IMG/VR virus record: IMGVR_UViG_3300030002_000086
Span: 1 to 30,387 of that record
Direction: 5' to 3' (one strand)
From: a virus
Length of the DNA stretch: 30,387 nt
Below are positions 13,783 to 20,656 of the stretch, in pieces (position 1 is the first letter of the stretch; each line of letters begins with the position of its first letter). Made by a program: the position numbers and the translations under genes. The notes below the pieces were generated by a model that did not search any database, was not told the DNA's origin, and saw only the letters and a list, made by a program, of their open reading frames with translations.

Positions 13783-14745
13783 TTATATTTTATACGAAAG
13801 CGTATTTACGCGTTTGTAACCTTCACTATCGTTATATAAAATATCCACTTTTTCAATCAAGTACTTTCCTGCACGTTCAGGCTCCCATTTATCGCGTATT
13901 TCCAACGCATCACCTGCACGCGTTCGGGGCATTCCAAAACCGGTTATAGTTCCGGTGTAACCATCATACACCAGTTTTGCCATTATTGCCCTGGCTTTTT
14001 CTTTCAATTGCGCCTCGGTCATCGGCCCTGCAAAGTTCAGCGTTCTCTCGCTGGCATTTGCTTCCAGGCTTCCAACCGTAACGTGTACTTTTTTACCGTT
14101 AGGACTCGTTGCCGTTGCTTTGAACCGTATTTTAAAATCATCTTTACGCTTATACTTCAGCTCATTTTTCTTTACATCAACACCAATCGTATAAACATGA
14201 TTCCTGGAAGTATCCGCAAAATCGTAAGCCAGTCCAACCTTTAAATGTCCGTTGGTTAACCGGCTGTAAAGTCCGTATCGTTTCATCAAATCATTCAATA
14301 CCTCATAGGCCGATGCTTTATCAATCTGATATTTCCCGATATGAATCGCTGGAACTTCCCATGTAATGCTCCGTGGAATAATATCGGTAAGTATCTGTTT
14401 TAGCGTAGCCGATTTGTACGATTTAATAAAACTGGTTTGTCTCAACACATACGTTTCATCTTCACAATGAATAATAAGAGGTAGATCACTTTCAATCTCT
14501 TTGATATATCCGGTAAATTCAATACCGAATAATCCATTGTAGCAGCTTTCAATTTTTACTATGTCACCCACTTTTATTACTTCAAGAATTGGTTTTTCAG
14601 CCAGTTTCTTGTAATTTCTAGGTATTATTATGTTAGCTACATTCGACATTTCCAGTACATTTTCGTTGATCTCGTAGCCTGAAATGTTATTCAGCAATAC
14701 GTTACCAAGCGTAACTCTTGAAGACATGTTTAAGTAAGCAAGCAT
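13783..14745 (-). CDS. Phage late control gpD-like tail hub protein (Mu gp44 position)
   Basis: This 320-residue protein has the layout of gpD/gp44 hub proteins: an N-terminal beta barrel opening (ISGYEINENVLEMSNVANIIIPRN), a middle domain with LKQILTDIIPRSI and AYEVLNDLMKRYGLYSRL, and a C-terminal part rich in beta structure with AGDALEIRD and GKYLIEKVD. Hub proteins form the central ring to which the spike binds. An alternative ATG at 14727 (MSSRVTL) is close downstream and possible. The gene follows the DUF6046-like gene and precedes the spike. Confidence 0.65.
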   Translation of the reverse strand: MLAYLNMSSRVTLGNVLLNNISGYEINENVLEMSNVANIIIPRNYKKLAEKPILEVIKVGDIVKIESCYNGLFGIEFTGYIKEIESDLPLIIHCEDETYVLRQTSFIKSYKSATLKQILTDIIPRSITWEVPAIHIGKYQIDKASAYEVLNDLMKRYGLYSRLTNGHLKVGLAYDFADTSRNHVYTIGVDVKKNELKYKRKDDFKIRFKATATSPNGKKVHVTVGSLEANASERTLNFAGPMTEAQLKEKARAIMAKLVYDGYTGTITGFGMPRTRAGDALEIRDKWEPERAGKYLIEKVDILYNDSEGYKRVNTLSYKI

Positions 14746-14771
14746 AATGAATAAAATTACCCTTCAGGGTA

Positions 14772-15371
14772 TTATGTATTTATCAATTGAAATTCTACAG
14801 GTTTAATCGCTCTGGTTATTAATGTGTAGGATATGGTATCTTCGAACCCTTCTACAAAATCAATGGCGATATCCACAATATAAATGCTATTCACACCCAC
14901 TTTATTCAAAATCTCTGAAGCCACATTCCAGATATCGTTTTTCTCAAAAATGGTATTTATATCCTCCATTTTATCAATCGGAAACTTGTGGTTTTCCATG
15001 TCGATTAGCAACCCGCGCCATGTTATTTCCCAGGGCTCAGTACCATATCGCTCAATAACTTCCGTATCGCTGTTGTCGATAGCTGTTATTACAAGCTTTT
15101 TGGCACGCTTCATCGATAACATAGGCGGGGTTGCAAAAACATCGGCATTTTCTTCGTTCAATGACCGAAAGCCAAAGAGATATTCGTCATTATCTTTATA
15201 AAGCAGAATGTCATCGAAATACGAGTTTTCATCCATCGTATAAACGGCCATGTCAAACACATTCGCATCCTTTATAACCTCACCAAAACCATTCTCGATT
15301 AATCGGGCTGCTACATTACCGGTCATAAAACCGAAAGCTGCCTGAAACCTGCCTGCAAAATCAATTATCAT
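14772..15371 (-). CDS. DUF6046-like phage tail protein (199 aa)
   Basis: The end of the protein (TISYTLITRAIKPVEFQL) and the segment EPWEITWRGLLIDMENHKFP recall DUF6046-type proteins of Bacteroidales phages, which are thought to be tail components located between tube/chaperone and hub genes. The start codon ATG (15371-15369) overlaps the TGA of the frameshift extension (15370-15368) as ATGA, which links its translation to that of the chaperone extension. Name tentative. Confidence 0.45.
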   Translation of the reverse strand: MIIDFAGRFQAAFGFMTGNVAARLIENGFGEVIKDANVFDMAVYTMDENSYFDDILLYKDNDEYLFGFRSLNEENADVFATPPMLSMKRAKKLVITAIDNSDTEVIERYGTEPWEITWRGLLIDMENHKFPIDKMEDINTIFEKNDIWNVASEILNKVGVNSIYIVDIAIDFVEGFEDTISYTLITRAIKPVEFQLINT

Positions 15372-15577
15372 ATCGCTTTACCTCTCAAAAAACCCTCATC
15401 GGCCAACCATTTCAGTTCCTTCACACGCACCGCAAAATCTTCATCGCTCAACGTTTCCGGATTTTCTTTAAAATAGTACCGAATCATCGGATTAAATATT
15501 TGTATTAAGTCTTCTATATCGCAGCTGTCAGGATTTACATCCGAAAAGTATTTAATCTGCTGCAGCTGCTCTATAAG
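15368..15577 (-). CDS. Second reading frame of the tail assembly chaperone, reached by -1 frameshift (69 aa)
   Basis: This frame is open from the last base of the slippery site (15577) to a TGA at 15370-15368 and encodes LIEQLQQIKYFSDVNP..., ending GFLRGKAI. It has no start codon near its 5' end, and its stop overlaps the next gene's ATG, so a normal start is unlikely. The fusion would be 112 residues of the first frame plus 69 of this one, 181 in total. This is the classical tail-chaperone layout (lambda G/GT, Mu gp41). It is too short and startless for simple gene calling, so it is easily missed. Confidence 0.8.
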   Translation of the reverse strand, partial: LIEQLQQIKYFSDVNPDSCDIEDLIQIFNPMIRYYFKENPETLSDEDFAVRVKELKWLADEGFLRGKAI

Positions 15578-15912
15578 TTTTTTACTATGCCCTGTCTAAC
15601 CGGTATAAGTTCAGCAAGCCCGGTCACAGCTCCGAAAAACAAACCATCGTCGGCCAACACTTCATCTTTATGGCTTAAAAGGCAGTTTTTCACTAGTATT
15701 TCATCCGCTTTCTTTGGGTCGGAATCGGCATACCGGCGATACTGTCCAACAACAGCACGCGTTGGAACGATAGCCAGTACGTTTAAAAATTCGTTATTGT
15801 CATCATCCTTTGGCAAACTGATACATTTTACTTTTCCTTCACCATGTTTAGCTTTGGCCTGGTCTACCATTTCCTGTGTGATGCCTTCCGGCAAAGTTTG
15901 TGTTTTACTCAT
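15571..15912 (-). CDS. Phage tail assembly chaperone, first frame (113 aa)
   Basis: A small charged protein (MSKTQTLPEG, then QAKAKHGEGKVKCISLPKDDDN), without membrane or signal parts, placed directly after the tail tube gene. It ends at a TAG (15573-15571), six bases after the slippery heptamer. Tail chaperones bind the tape measure protein before tube assembly, with the short form in excess. Here the tape measure gene is more than 10 kb away on the opposite strand, which is unusual. It is preceded by a hairpin and a triple TTTAAA array. Confidence 0.75.
   Translation of the reverse strand: MSKTQTLPEGITQEMVDQAKAKHGEGKVKCISLPKDDDNNEFLNVLAIVPTRAVVGQYRRYADSDPKKADEILVKNCLLSHKDEVLADDGLFFGAVTGLAELIPVRQGIVKNL
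15577..15583 (-). other. Slippery heptamer A-AAA-AAC for -1 frameshifting
   Basis: Read on the minus strand, the zero frame is GTA AAA AAC TTA TAG, so A_AAA_AAC sits in the right phase for a -1 slip (X_XXY_YYZ). The TAG follows one codon later. Directly downstream is a GCAGCTGC self-complementary stretch that could help as a stimulating structure. Plus-strand coordinates of GTTTTTT are given. Confidence 0.8.
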
Positions 15913-15924
15913 TTTGTGTAATGC

Positions 15925-15952
15925 TTTAAATTGTATTTAAAATCTGTTTAAA
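15925..15952 (-). promoter_or_regulatory. Triple TTTAAA array at 11-bp spacing before the chaperone gene
   Basis: TTTAAA starts at 15925, 15936 and 15947, two exact 11-bp steps. It stands 13 bases before the ATG at 15912 and directly behind (15 bases) the hairpin that follows the tail tube gene. The distance to the start codon equals that of the array at 18107-18134. Confidence 0.6.
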
Positions 15953-15966
15953 AAATTATCAAATAA

Positions 15967-15995
15967 CTTTCCCAAAGTTCCAGACTTTGGGAAAG
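15967..15995 (-). terminator. Hairpin after the tail tube gene
   Basis: CTTTCCCAAAGT at 15967-15978 pairs perfectly with ACTTTGGGAAAG at 15984-15995 around a 5-base loop. On the minus strand it is followed by a T/A-rich stretch. It probably reduces read-through after the highly needed tube and sheath genes (partial terminator) or protects the mRNA end. Confidence 0.7.
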
Positions 15996-16002
15996 CTCAA
16001 TC

Positions 16003-16428
16003 TTATACTCCTACATTCGGCTTAATATCCACTACGTGCATATCAAATTCGTTTCCAACTTCACCGCCACCACTGGTTACTTTCCGGCGATTTCCTTTGA
16101 ATTTCCAGATCACGACATCAACAATAATTTCACCGTCATCGCTTACGAACTCGCAAGTACTTGCAAATGGTTTAATCATTGCCAAATCGCGGTTAGGAGC
16201 TGTTTTTTCAAGAGCACTAACCACACCAAGTGGTAAACCTAATTTTCCATCTTTCGATTTCTTACCAATAATGAATGCACCTGAATCACGCCTGATACGT
16301 TCTACGTCCTTATGGTCGTATTCGTATCCATACTCAACTGACATAACATCCAAATCCTGTAGCGCACCTATTCCTAGTTTCACATCACCCTCGGCGTATG
16401 TTCCAAATCTCGTTATACTAGCTCCCAT
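16003..16428 (-). CDS. Phage tail tube protein (141 aa)
   Basis: Size and position (3 bases after the sheath gene, before the tail chaperone) fit the tube protein of a contractile tail. The sequence is largely beta-type: VEYGYEYDHKDVERIRRDSGAF, then DGEIIVDVVIWKFKGNRRKV and a closing EFDMHVVDIKP, a common layout of tube subunits. Tube rings stack on each other inside the sheath. No family name can be read with certainty; gene order gives most of the support. Confidence 0.7.
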   Translation of the reverse strand: MGASITRFGTYAEGDVKLGIGALQDLDVMSVEYGYEYDHKDVERIRRDSGAFIIGKKSKDGKLGLPLGVVSALEKTAPNRDLAMIKPFASTCEFVSDDGEIIVDVVIWKFKGNRRKVTSGGGEVGNEFDMHVVDIKPNVGV

Positions 16429-16431
16429 CGT

Positions 16432-17667
16432 TTACGAATTTTTTAAGTTTAAAGTTCCTTTTATCACATCAACACAACCCGTTGGAACTACACCAAATTC
16501 AACATCTAGCTGCTTTGCAACTAAAAGATCACTGTCAGCTGATGTATTAGTACTACCTTTTGAAATAAATCCTTTGTTTTTAAGAGTTTCAAAAGCCGAA
16601 TCACCTACCTCATTGTAATAAGCCACAAGTGAATTGCCAGGCTTACCACCTTCCAGTTCTTGAACCTTCTTTACTTCCGGTAAAAATGCAATGCGCAGCG
16701 CACGTTTAGACATATTGAAAGTGTGCGAGTAATAGATGGTATGTTGGTTCATATTACCCTCATCATCGATGATAATAGGCGCACATGTATGGCCATTATT
16801 CCAAAAATATCCGGCCATTCCGGTATATTTAATCGGGAACACATACCCTTTTCCGTCTAATGTTTCCAGATCGGCATACACCTCTGTATACTTCTTATGG
16901 TTCGACAGACCACCGATAAGCCATTTTTCCTTATCTGTATTGGTCAATCCCATAGTAGCCACTTCTCCTGGATTATGATTCCATGCCTGAGCAGCCACAC
17001 ACCCTAGGAATGTACCAACGTCGGCAAATTTTTTACCAATAGTATCCAACCCATCAGCATACTTCCAGTCCTGACCACATACTAAAGTGACCTTTTCGGC
17101 ACTGTAGTCAACACTTTCAAGAGTGAGTGAGCGCAAATCGGCTGCACTGCTAACAGTATCACCTAACCCACGACATTCCAAAATTGTATGCACCGGACGG
17201 TCATTCACATCCGCCCAGATAGCCAGGTCATTCAGTGCTTTTATTCCTGCATATACATTCGAATCCATGCCGTTAAGCAATGTAGATACATAATTAGCAG
17301 CAGGATTGTAAGCGAAAGCGATATCTGAAATGATATCACGATCCAGAATGAGCTCTTTGGCTTTTGCTACCATATCAACAGGCGTAGTTCCCAAAGCAAC
17401 CACACAAACAATAAGCGGTTTCCCTTCACCGGAAATTCGGTAGAACTCGCTGATATGACGGTACACCCTGCAGGCGTTTGTCGTATCATAATTGGAGTCA
17501 ATCCCGATAGCCACAGCATCAGAAGGCCGCTTAAGCTCGTATATCTCACCAACGGTTAGTTTATCGGCCACAGCCACACCACCGGCAACAAGTGCAAACT
17601 CGCGCCCATCGGTAGCCGTATTAGCTCCAATCTTACCCTCGATTATTTCTACTCCACGTAAACTCAT
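16432..17667 (-). CDS. Contractile tail sheath protein, DUF2586/Mu gpL-like (411 aa)
   Basis: The N-terminal part MSLRGVEIIEGKIGANTATDG, followed by a VALGTT...MVAKAKELI alpha/beta domain and the long C-terminal part ending GVVPTGCVDVIKGTLNLKNS, matches the DUF2586 tail sheath family of Mu-like Bacteroidota phages. The C-terminal segment (LPEVKKVQELEGGKPGN, quoted in part) is the conserved sheath region near the handshake strand. The sheath contracts to push the tube through the envelope. It starts after a hairpin (17696-17721) that separates it from the preceding gene. Confidence 0.85.
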   Translation of the reverse strand: MSLRGVEIIEGKIGANTATDGREFALVAGGVAVADKLTVGEIYELKRPSDAVAIGIDSNYDTTNACRVYRHISEFYRISGEGKPLIVCVVALGTTPVDMVAKAKELILDRDIISDIAFAYNPAANYVSTLLNGMDSNVYAGIKALNDLAIWADVNDRPVHTILECRGLGDTVSSAADLRSLTLESVDYSAEKVTLVCGQDWKYADGLDTIGKKFADVGTFLGCVAAQAWNHNPGEVATMGLTNTDKEKWLIGGLSNHKKYTEVYADLETLDGKGYVFPIKYTGMAGYFWNNGHTCAPIIIDDEGNMNQHTIYYSHTFNMSKRALRIAFLPEVKKVQELEGGKPGNSLVAYYNEVGDSAFETLKNKGFISKGSTNTSADSDLLVAKQLDVEFGVVPTGCVDVIKGTLNLKNS

Positions 17668-17695
17668 ATTATTATTAATTCTTAGCTATCAACCT

Positions 17696-17721
17696 GGGGT
17701 TATGCTAAATTGCATAACCCC
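17696..17721 (-). terminator. Intergenic hairpin before the sheath gene
   Basis: GGGGTTATGC at 17696-17705 pairs with GCATAACCCC at 17712-17721 around a 6-base loop. It lies between the 117-residue protein gene and the sheath. It lacks a clear T-run on the minus strand, so it may mark an mRNA end or processing site rather than full termination. Confidence 0.55.
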
Positions 17722-17740
17722 CGATATCTTAGCTATGGCT

Positions 17741-18094
17741 TTATGCCGGATTAAATGATTTTAGTTTCTTGTCAGCAGCTTCAAGTACCGTTTTACGGTT
17801 TTTTCCTTCTTTTTCTGCATCAATTATTGCCTGTACATCTTCAGCAGTAGCTGCAGCTTCAATAGCAGCTAATACTTCAAGAACAGTTCCAAGGTCATTA
17901 GTTACCTTTTCAGTATTTTTCACCTCAGCTGTAATTTCTACAGCAGCAAACTTATCTTTATCACCGGCTACCGATGCTTTTGCAAATTGTTCTTCAGAGA
18001 ACACTTCACCACCTTCGTTTACCCATACTTTTGCCAGCTTATGTTTGCGGCCAATTTCCAGGGCTTTATCTTTAATTTCTTTTGAAATAGTCAT
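17741..18094 (-). CDS. Hypothetical head-associated protein (117 aa)
   Basis: A soluble Lys/Glu/Ala-rich protein. Residues 1-50 contain a small conserved-looking fold (KLAKVWVNEGGEVFSEEQFAKA), and the rest is strongly helical (VLEVLAAIEAAATAEDVQAII). It lies between major capsid and sheath, the place of Mu gp35/gp36-type or head-decoration proteins. In several Bacteroidota phages a similar small protein follows the capsid gene. The role cannot be fixed from the sequence. It is preceded by a hairpin and a triple TTTAAA array. Confidence 0.55.
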   Translation of the reverse strand: MTISKEIKDKALEIGRKHKLAKVWVNEGGEVFSEEQFAKASVAGDKDKFAAVEITAEVKNTEKVTNDLGTVLEVLAAIEAAATAEDVQAIIDAEKEGKNRKTVLEAADKKLKSFNPA

Positions 18095-18106
18095 ATTTCT
18101 GTATTT

Positions 18107-18134
18107 TTTAAATTGACTTTAAATTTTATTTAAA
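18107..18134 (-). promoter_or_regulatory. Triple TTTAAA array at 11-bp spacing
   Basis: TTTAAA starts at 18107, 18118 and 18129. It lies 13 bases before the ATG at 18094 and 11 bases behind the GGGGG/CCCCC hairpin that follows the capsid gene. The order hairpin, triple TTTAAA, gene is the same as at 15925-15995. Confidence 0.6.
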
Positions 18135-18144
18135 CCATACTAAG

Positions 18145-18160
18145 TCCCCCTTTCGGGGGA
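18145..18160 (-). terminator. GC hairpin after the major capsid gene
   Basis: TCCCCC at 18145-18150 pairs with GGGGGA at 18155-18160 around TTTC, with an additional GGGGG at 18165-18169. On the minus strand it follows the capsid stop by 11 bases. Such C-run/G-run repeats are also common as dispersed elements in Bacteroidota, so it may be a repeat used as a terminator. Confidence 0.55.
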
Positions 18161-18171
18161 TTTAGGGGGCT

Positions 18172-19230
18172 TTACGACTTAGCCGAAATAATAGCAGCAA
18201 AACCTTTAGTTACTAATGGAATTGCAAGGAAGTAGTTACGGAAGTTGATCAGGTTACGCTGAGTCAATGGGTCATTTTCGGCCTTACTCCAGTACATTTT
18301 TGTAATACCTGAAGCTTTACCTACTTTACGCAATGGGAAACATACTGATGCCTGTGAATCTGTAGTTAGTGAAGGAATAGCACCAAAACTAAGTTTCGTT
18401 TTAGTCGAAACAGTGTAGTATGGGTTATTATTGAACTGTCTGATCTCAAATCCAAGGTTAGAGTTTACTACACCATTTTGGAAGTTAGCATACAGCTTTT
18501 TAAAATCGCTATTTTCTTCACGTAACAGGTCATTCACGTGTGTTGGACACAATACCAGGCGCAGCATATCAATTTCGATACCTGCATCGGCATAGGCTTG
18601 ACGAAGCGAAATAACATCATCCCAAATCAACTGTCTACGTCCATTTACCAACGGTCCGGTTGTCAGCAATACTGGGTGATCAGTGGTATGTGAAGCAGGG
18701 CCAAATGCGTGAATAGCTTTTTTAAGACGATTACGGGTAATAGCATCACCGTGTACGGTTTTTACCAACCCCATTTTATCATAACTCAATGCACCCAATT
18801 CATCATCAGTAATGGGAGTCGCTTTAGTCTGATATTTATCCAAGCTAATTGGAATGTCCGAACCATCCAACTCTTGAATAGCGATAGGATAAGTACTGTT
18901 ATTAATCAACACATCCGGTTCAACACCGAAATAACTTGAGTGAATAACCTGGCTTTCGGAATCACCAGATACGTACTGGCTATAATCTAACACACCATCC
19001 AAAAACGTATCTGTCAGTCCAGCTTGAAATTGTTTTACAACCTCTTTAGTCCAAACTTCGGTATACACACCTGCACGCATAGAGTTTTCGGGTGCAGCAT
19101 TAGGAATCATTGACGCAACGGCCAACCCTCCGATAACGGGTACAGCAGGTAAACCTGCAGTAGCGGCAAACAAACCACCGCAAAACGCTGAGAACATCAG
19201 CGACATCATAAATTTTAGAAATGTTTTCAT
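18172..19230 (-). CDS. Major capsid protein (352 aa)
   Basis: Size, position (between protease/scaffold and tail genes) and the C-terminal part (KAENDPLTQRNLINFRNYFLAI) fit a Mu-type major head protein. The central region with YSQYVSGDSESQVIHSSYFG and the domain around LKKAIHAFGPASHTTDHPVLL are also typical for HK97-like shells of Bacteroidales phages. The first ~22 residues (MKTFLKFMMSLMFSAFCGGLF) look like a signal peptide, with a further hydrophobic stretch to residue 44; this is odd for a capsid and probably a part removed by the phage protease. The gene is one of the most expressed in phages and ends in a hairpin. Confidence 0.8.
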   Translation of the reverse strand: MKTFLKFMMSLMFSAFCGGLFAATAGLPAVPVIGGLAVASMIPNAAPENSMRAGVYTEVWTKEVVKQFQAGLTDTFLDGVLDYSQYVSGDSESQVIHSSYFGVEPDVLINNSTYPIAIQELDGSDIPISLDKYQTKATPITDDELGALSYDKMGLVKTVHGDAITRNRLKKAIHAFGPASHTTDHPVLLTTGPLVNGRRQLIWDDVISLRQAYADAGIEIDMLRLVLCPTHVNDLLREENSDFKKLYANFQNGVVNSNLGFEIRQFNNNPYYTVSTKTKLSFGAIPSLTTDSQASVCFPLRKVGKASGITKMYWSKAENDPLTQRNLINFRNYFLAIPLVTKGFAAIISAKS

Positions 19231-19276
19231 TCTCTTTTTTTAATTAACTATTAAACAACACAATAATTTTTAGTAC

Positions 19277-19296
19277 AGACGCACGGCCGTGCGTCT
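19277..19296. repeat. Palindromic repeat, copy 3, between protease and capsid genes
   Basis: It is the same perfect 20-bp palindrome as at 10930-10949, with the same flanking bases. It is intergenic, 20 bases after the protease stop and about 47 bases before the capsid start, and could form a hairpin in the transcript that reads through. Confidence 0.9.
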
Positions 19297-19315
19297 CTAT
19301 AATTTACACGGGTTT

Positions 19316-20482
19316 TTATCCTGGATAACTTCCGTATTCAGCCTTATACAATTCTTTGAAAGTTTCGTGATCAGGATGGTTTTCTACCTTCATTGCCTCC
19401 AAAGCTGCTGGATTATTTTTTTGATACCACTCCCAGTTTTGTACTACAGTTGCACCATTTGCACCGGTTACAGATGTACCAACTCCAGGAATTACAGCCT
19501 GCATGATAGTAGGTTTACTGGTACCACCTTTCAGTCCAGCCAAAACCATTTTAAGCATTTCAACACCTGCTTTTTCACCAAGATCAAGATACTTTGCACG
19601 AACTTGTTCTTTTGTCATACCAGTAATACCTTCAAACTTTTTGTCAGCATCAGCTTGATCAAGTACAGCTGTAATAGCATCTTTAGCTTTTGCGCTAATG
19701 TCAGATTCAAGCTGATCAACTTTATCCGATATCTTTTTGAATTTTGCTTGCAAAGCAGCAAGCACGGCAGCATCGGTACTTTCTGCCGTTACACCTTCTA
19801 AAGAGAAAGTGGCAATCAATAGAGTTAAATCCATTGTTTTTTTATTTTTAGGGTTAGTATTAAGAGCCGCGGCAAACCGGGCATAAATTGTTTCAGGAGT
19901 TGACTGTTCTACTATCTGTTTATCGAGTGATTTTATAGAAGCTGCAACAGGCTTTACCTTCTTTCCGGCAAAACCATATTGAACCATTTCTTCAGCATTT
20001 AACCAGTGATCTTTGCCATCAAACCATTTTGCTTTTACTTCATCTTCTGTAAGTCCGGAGCGTTCTGATATTTTAGGTATCATATTTTTCTCCATGCTTT
20101 GCATCAAATTGGCCGATGATAACATATCATCAGCATCACCTGCAGTTACCGACGATGGCCGGTGTATCATACCAAATGCATTTTCACAGATTGATACTTT
20201 TTCTTTGGGTAGTGACAATAAAAACAAGAGTCCAAAAGAAGCAGCCAATCCTTCGATAAGTACACTTATATCAATATCGCTCGATTCAACTGCATTCATC
20301 ATTACATTTCCTTCGAATACGCTACCACCATAACAATGCTCACGAAATTCTAATTCAGTAAATCCGGCAGATGATAATTCTTCAAGCATTTGCGTGAATG
20401 TTTCGCCATTGGTCATCCATGTACCAATATTTCCATACAGTCTACACTGCGCTTTACTCTTGCTTACTTTTTTATAAACCAT
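19316..20482 (-). CDS. ClpP-like prohead protease fused to scaffold (Mu protease I/Z-type), 388 aa
   Basis: Residues 1-175 are a ClpP/S14-like serine protease: GLAASFG with Ser82, MIHRPS with His107, and GKDHW with Asp158 as likely triad, plus the YGG turn at 51-53. Residues 190-388 are helical and Ala/Lys-rich (AKFKKISDKVDQLESDIS) as in scaffold proteins. Such a fusion guides head assembly and then cuts itself and the capsid N-terminus. I choose the ATG at 20482 rather than 20521, because the promoter at 20505-20534 would start transcription inside the longer frame. Confidence 0.85.
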   Translation of the reverse strand: MVYKKVSKSKAQCRLYGNIGTWMTNGETFTQMLEELSSAGFTELEFREHCYGGSVFEGNVMMNAVESSDIDISVLIEGLAASFGLLFLLSLPKEKVSICENAFGMIHRPSSVTAGDADDMLSSANLMQSMEKNMIPKISERSGLTEDEVKAKWFDGKDHWLNAEEMVQYGFAGKKVKPVAASIKSLDKQIVEQSTPETIYARFAAALNTNPKNKKTMDLTLLIATFSLEGVTAESTDAAVLAALQAKFKKISDKVDQLESDISAKAKDAITAVLDQADADKKFEGITGMTKEQVRAKYLDLGEKAGVEMLKMVLAGLKGGTSKPTIMQAVIPGVGTSVTGANGATVVQNWEWYQKNNPAALEAMKVENHPDHETFKELYKAEYGSYPG

Positions 20483-20504
20483 TACTTTTTGCTTTAAAAC
20501 TCTG

Positions 20505-20534
20505 CAAACATACACAATCAAATATTACCGTCAA
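20505..20534 (-). promoter_or_regulatory. Bacteroidota-type promoter for the minus-strand late operon
   Basis: On the minus strand TTGA at 20534-20531 and TATGTTTG at 20512-20505 are separated by 19 bases, as in the -33 and -7 elements (TTG, 19-21 bases, TAnnTTTG) of Bacteroidota sigma factors. Transcription would begin near 20499, about 17 bases before the protease ATG. Confidence 0.7.
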
Positions 20535-20540
20535 TACCTG

Positions 20541-20600
20541 ATTTAAAGCGGCTTTATCAAACTTTAAAGCCGCTTTAAATTTTATTAAAATGGCTTTAAA
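20541..20600. promoter_or_regulatory. Operator-like TTTAAA array between the two late promoters
   Basis: A perfect 16-bp inverted repeat (20541-20556 and 20565-20580, 8-base loop) has TTTAAAGCGGC / GCCGCTTTAAA ends; a further GGCTTTAAA half-site is at 20592-20600. TTTAAA or close variants start at 20542, 20553 (TTTATC), 20563, 20574, 20584 (ATTAAA) and 20595, steps of 10-11 bp. The array's midpoint (20571) is the midpoint between the -33 elements of the two divergent promoters. It suits a dimeric late regulator bound on one face of the helix. Confidence 0.65.
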
Positions 20601-20607
20601 CAACCCC

Positions 20608-20637
20608 CTGACACTTCATTCACGAAGTGTATTTTTG
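20608..20637 (+). promoter_or_regulatory. Bacteroidota-type promoter for the plus-strand packaging operon
   Basis: TATTTTTG at 20630-20637 matches the -7 consensus TAnnTTTG, and CTG at 20608-20610 stands 19 bases upstream in the place of TTG. Transcription would begin about 14 bases before the small terminase ATG at 20657. A 7-bp hairpin (ACACTTC 20611-20617 / GAAGTGT 20624-20630) lies within the promoter and may be a binding site. Confidence 0.55.
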
Positions 20638-20656
20638 CTTGATAAAATTGATTGAT

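Noticed and set aside
14759-14770. Short palindrome ACCCT/AGGGT between hub and DUF6046-like genes
   Set aside because: Only 5-bp arms with a 2-base centre; too small to support a terminator or operator.
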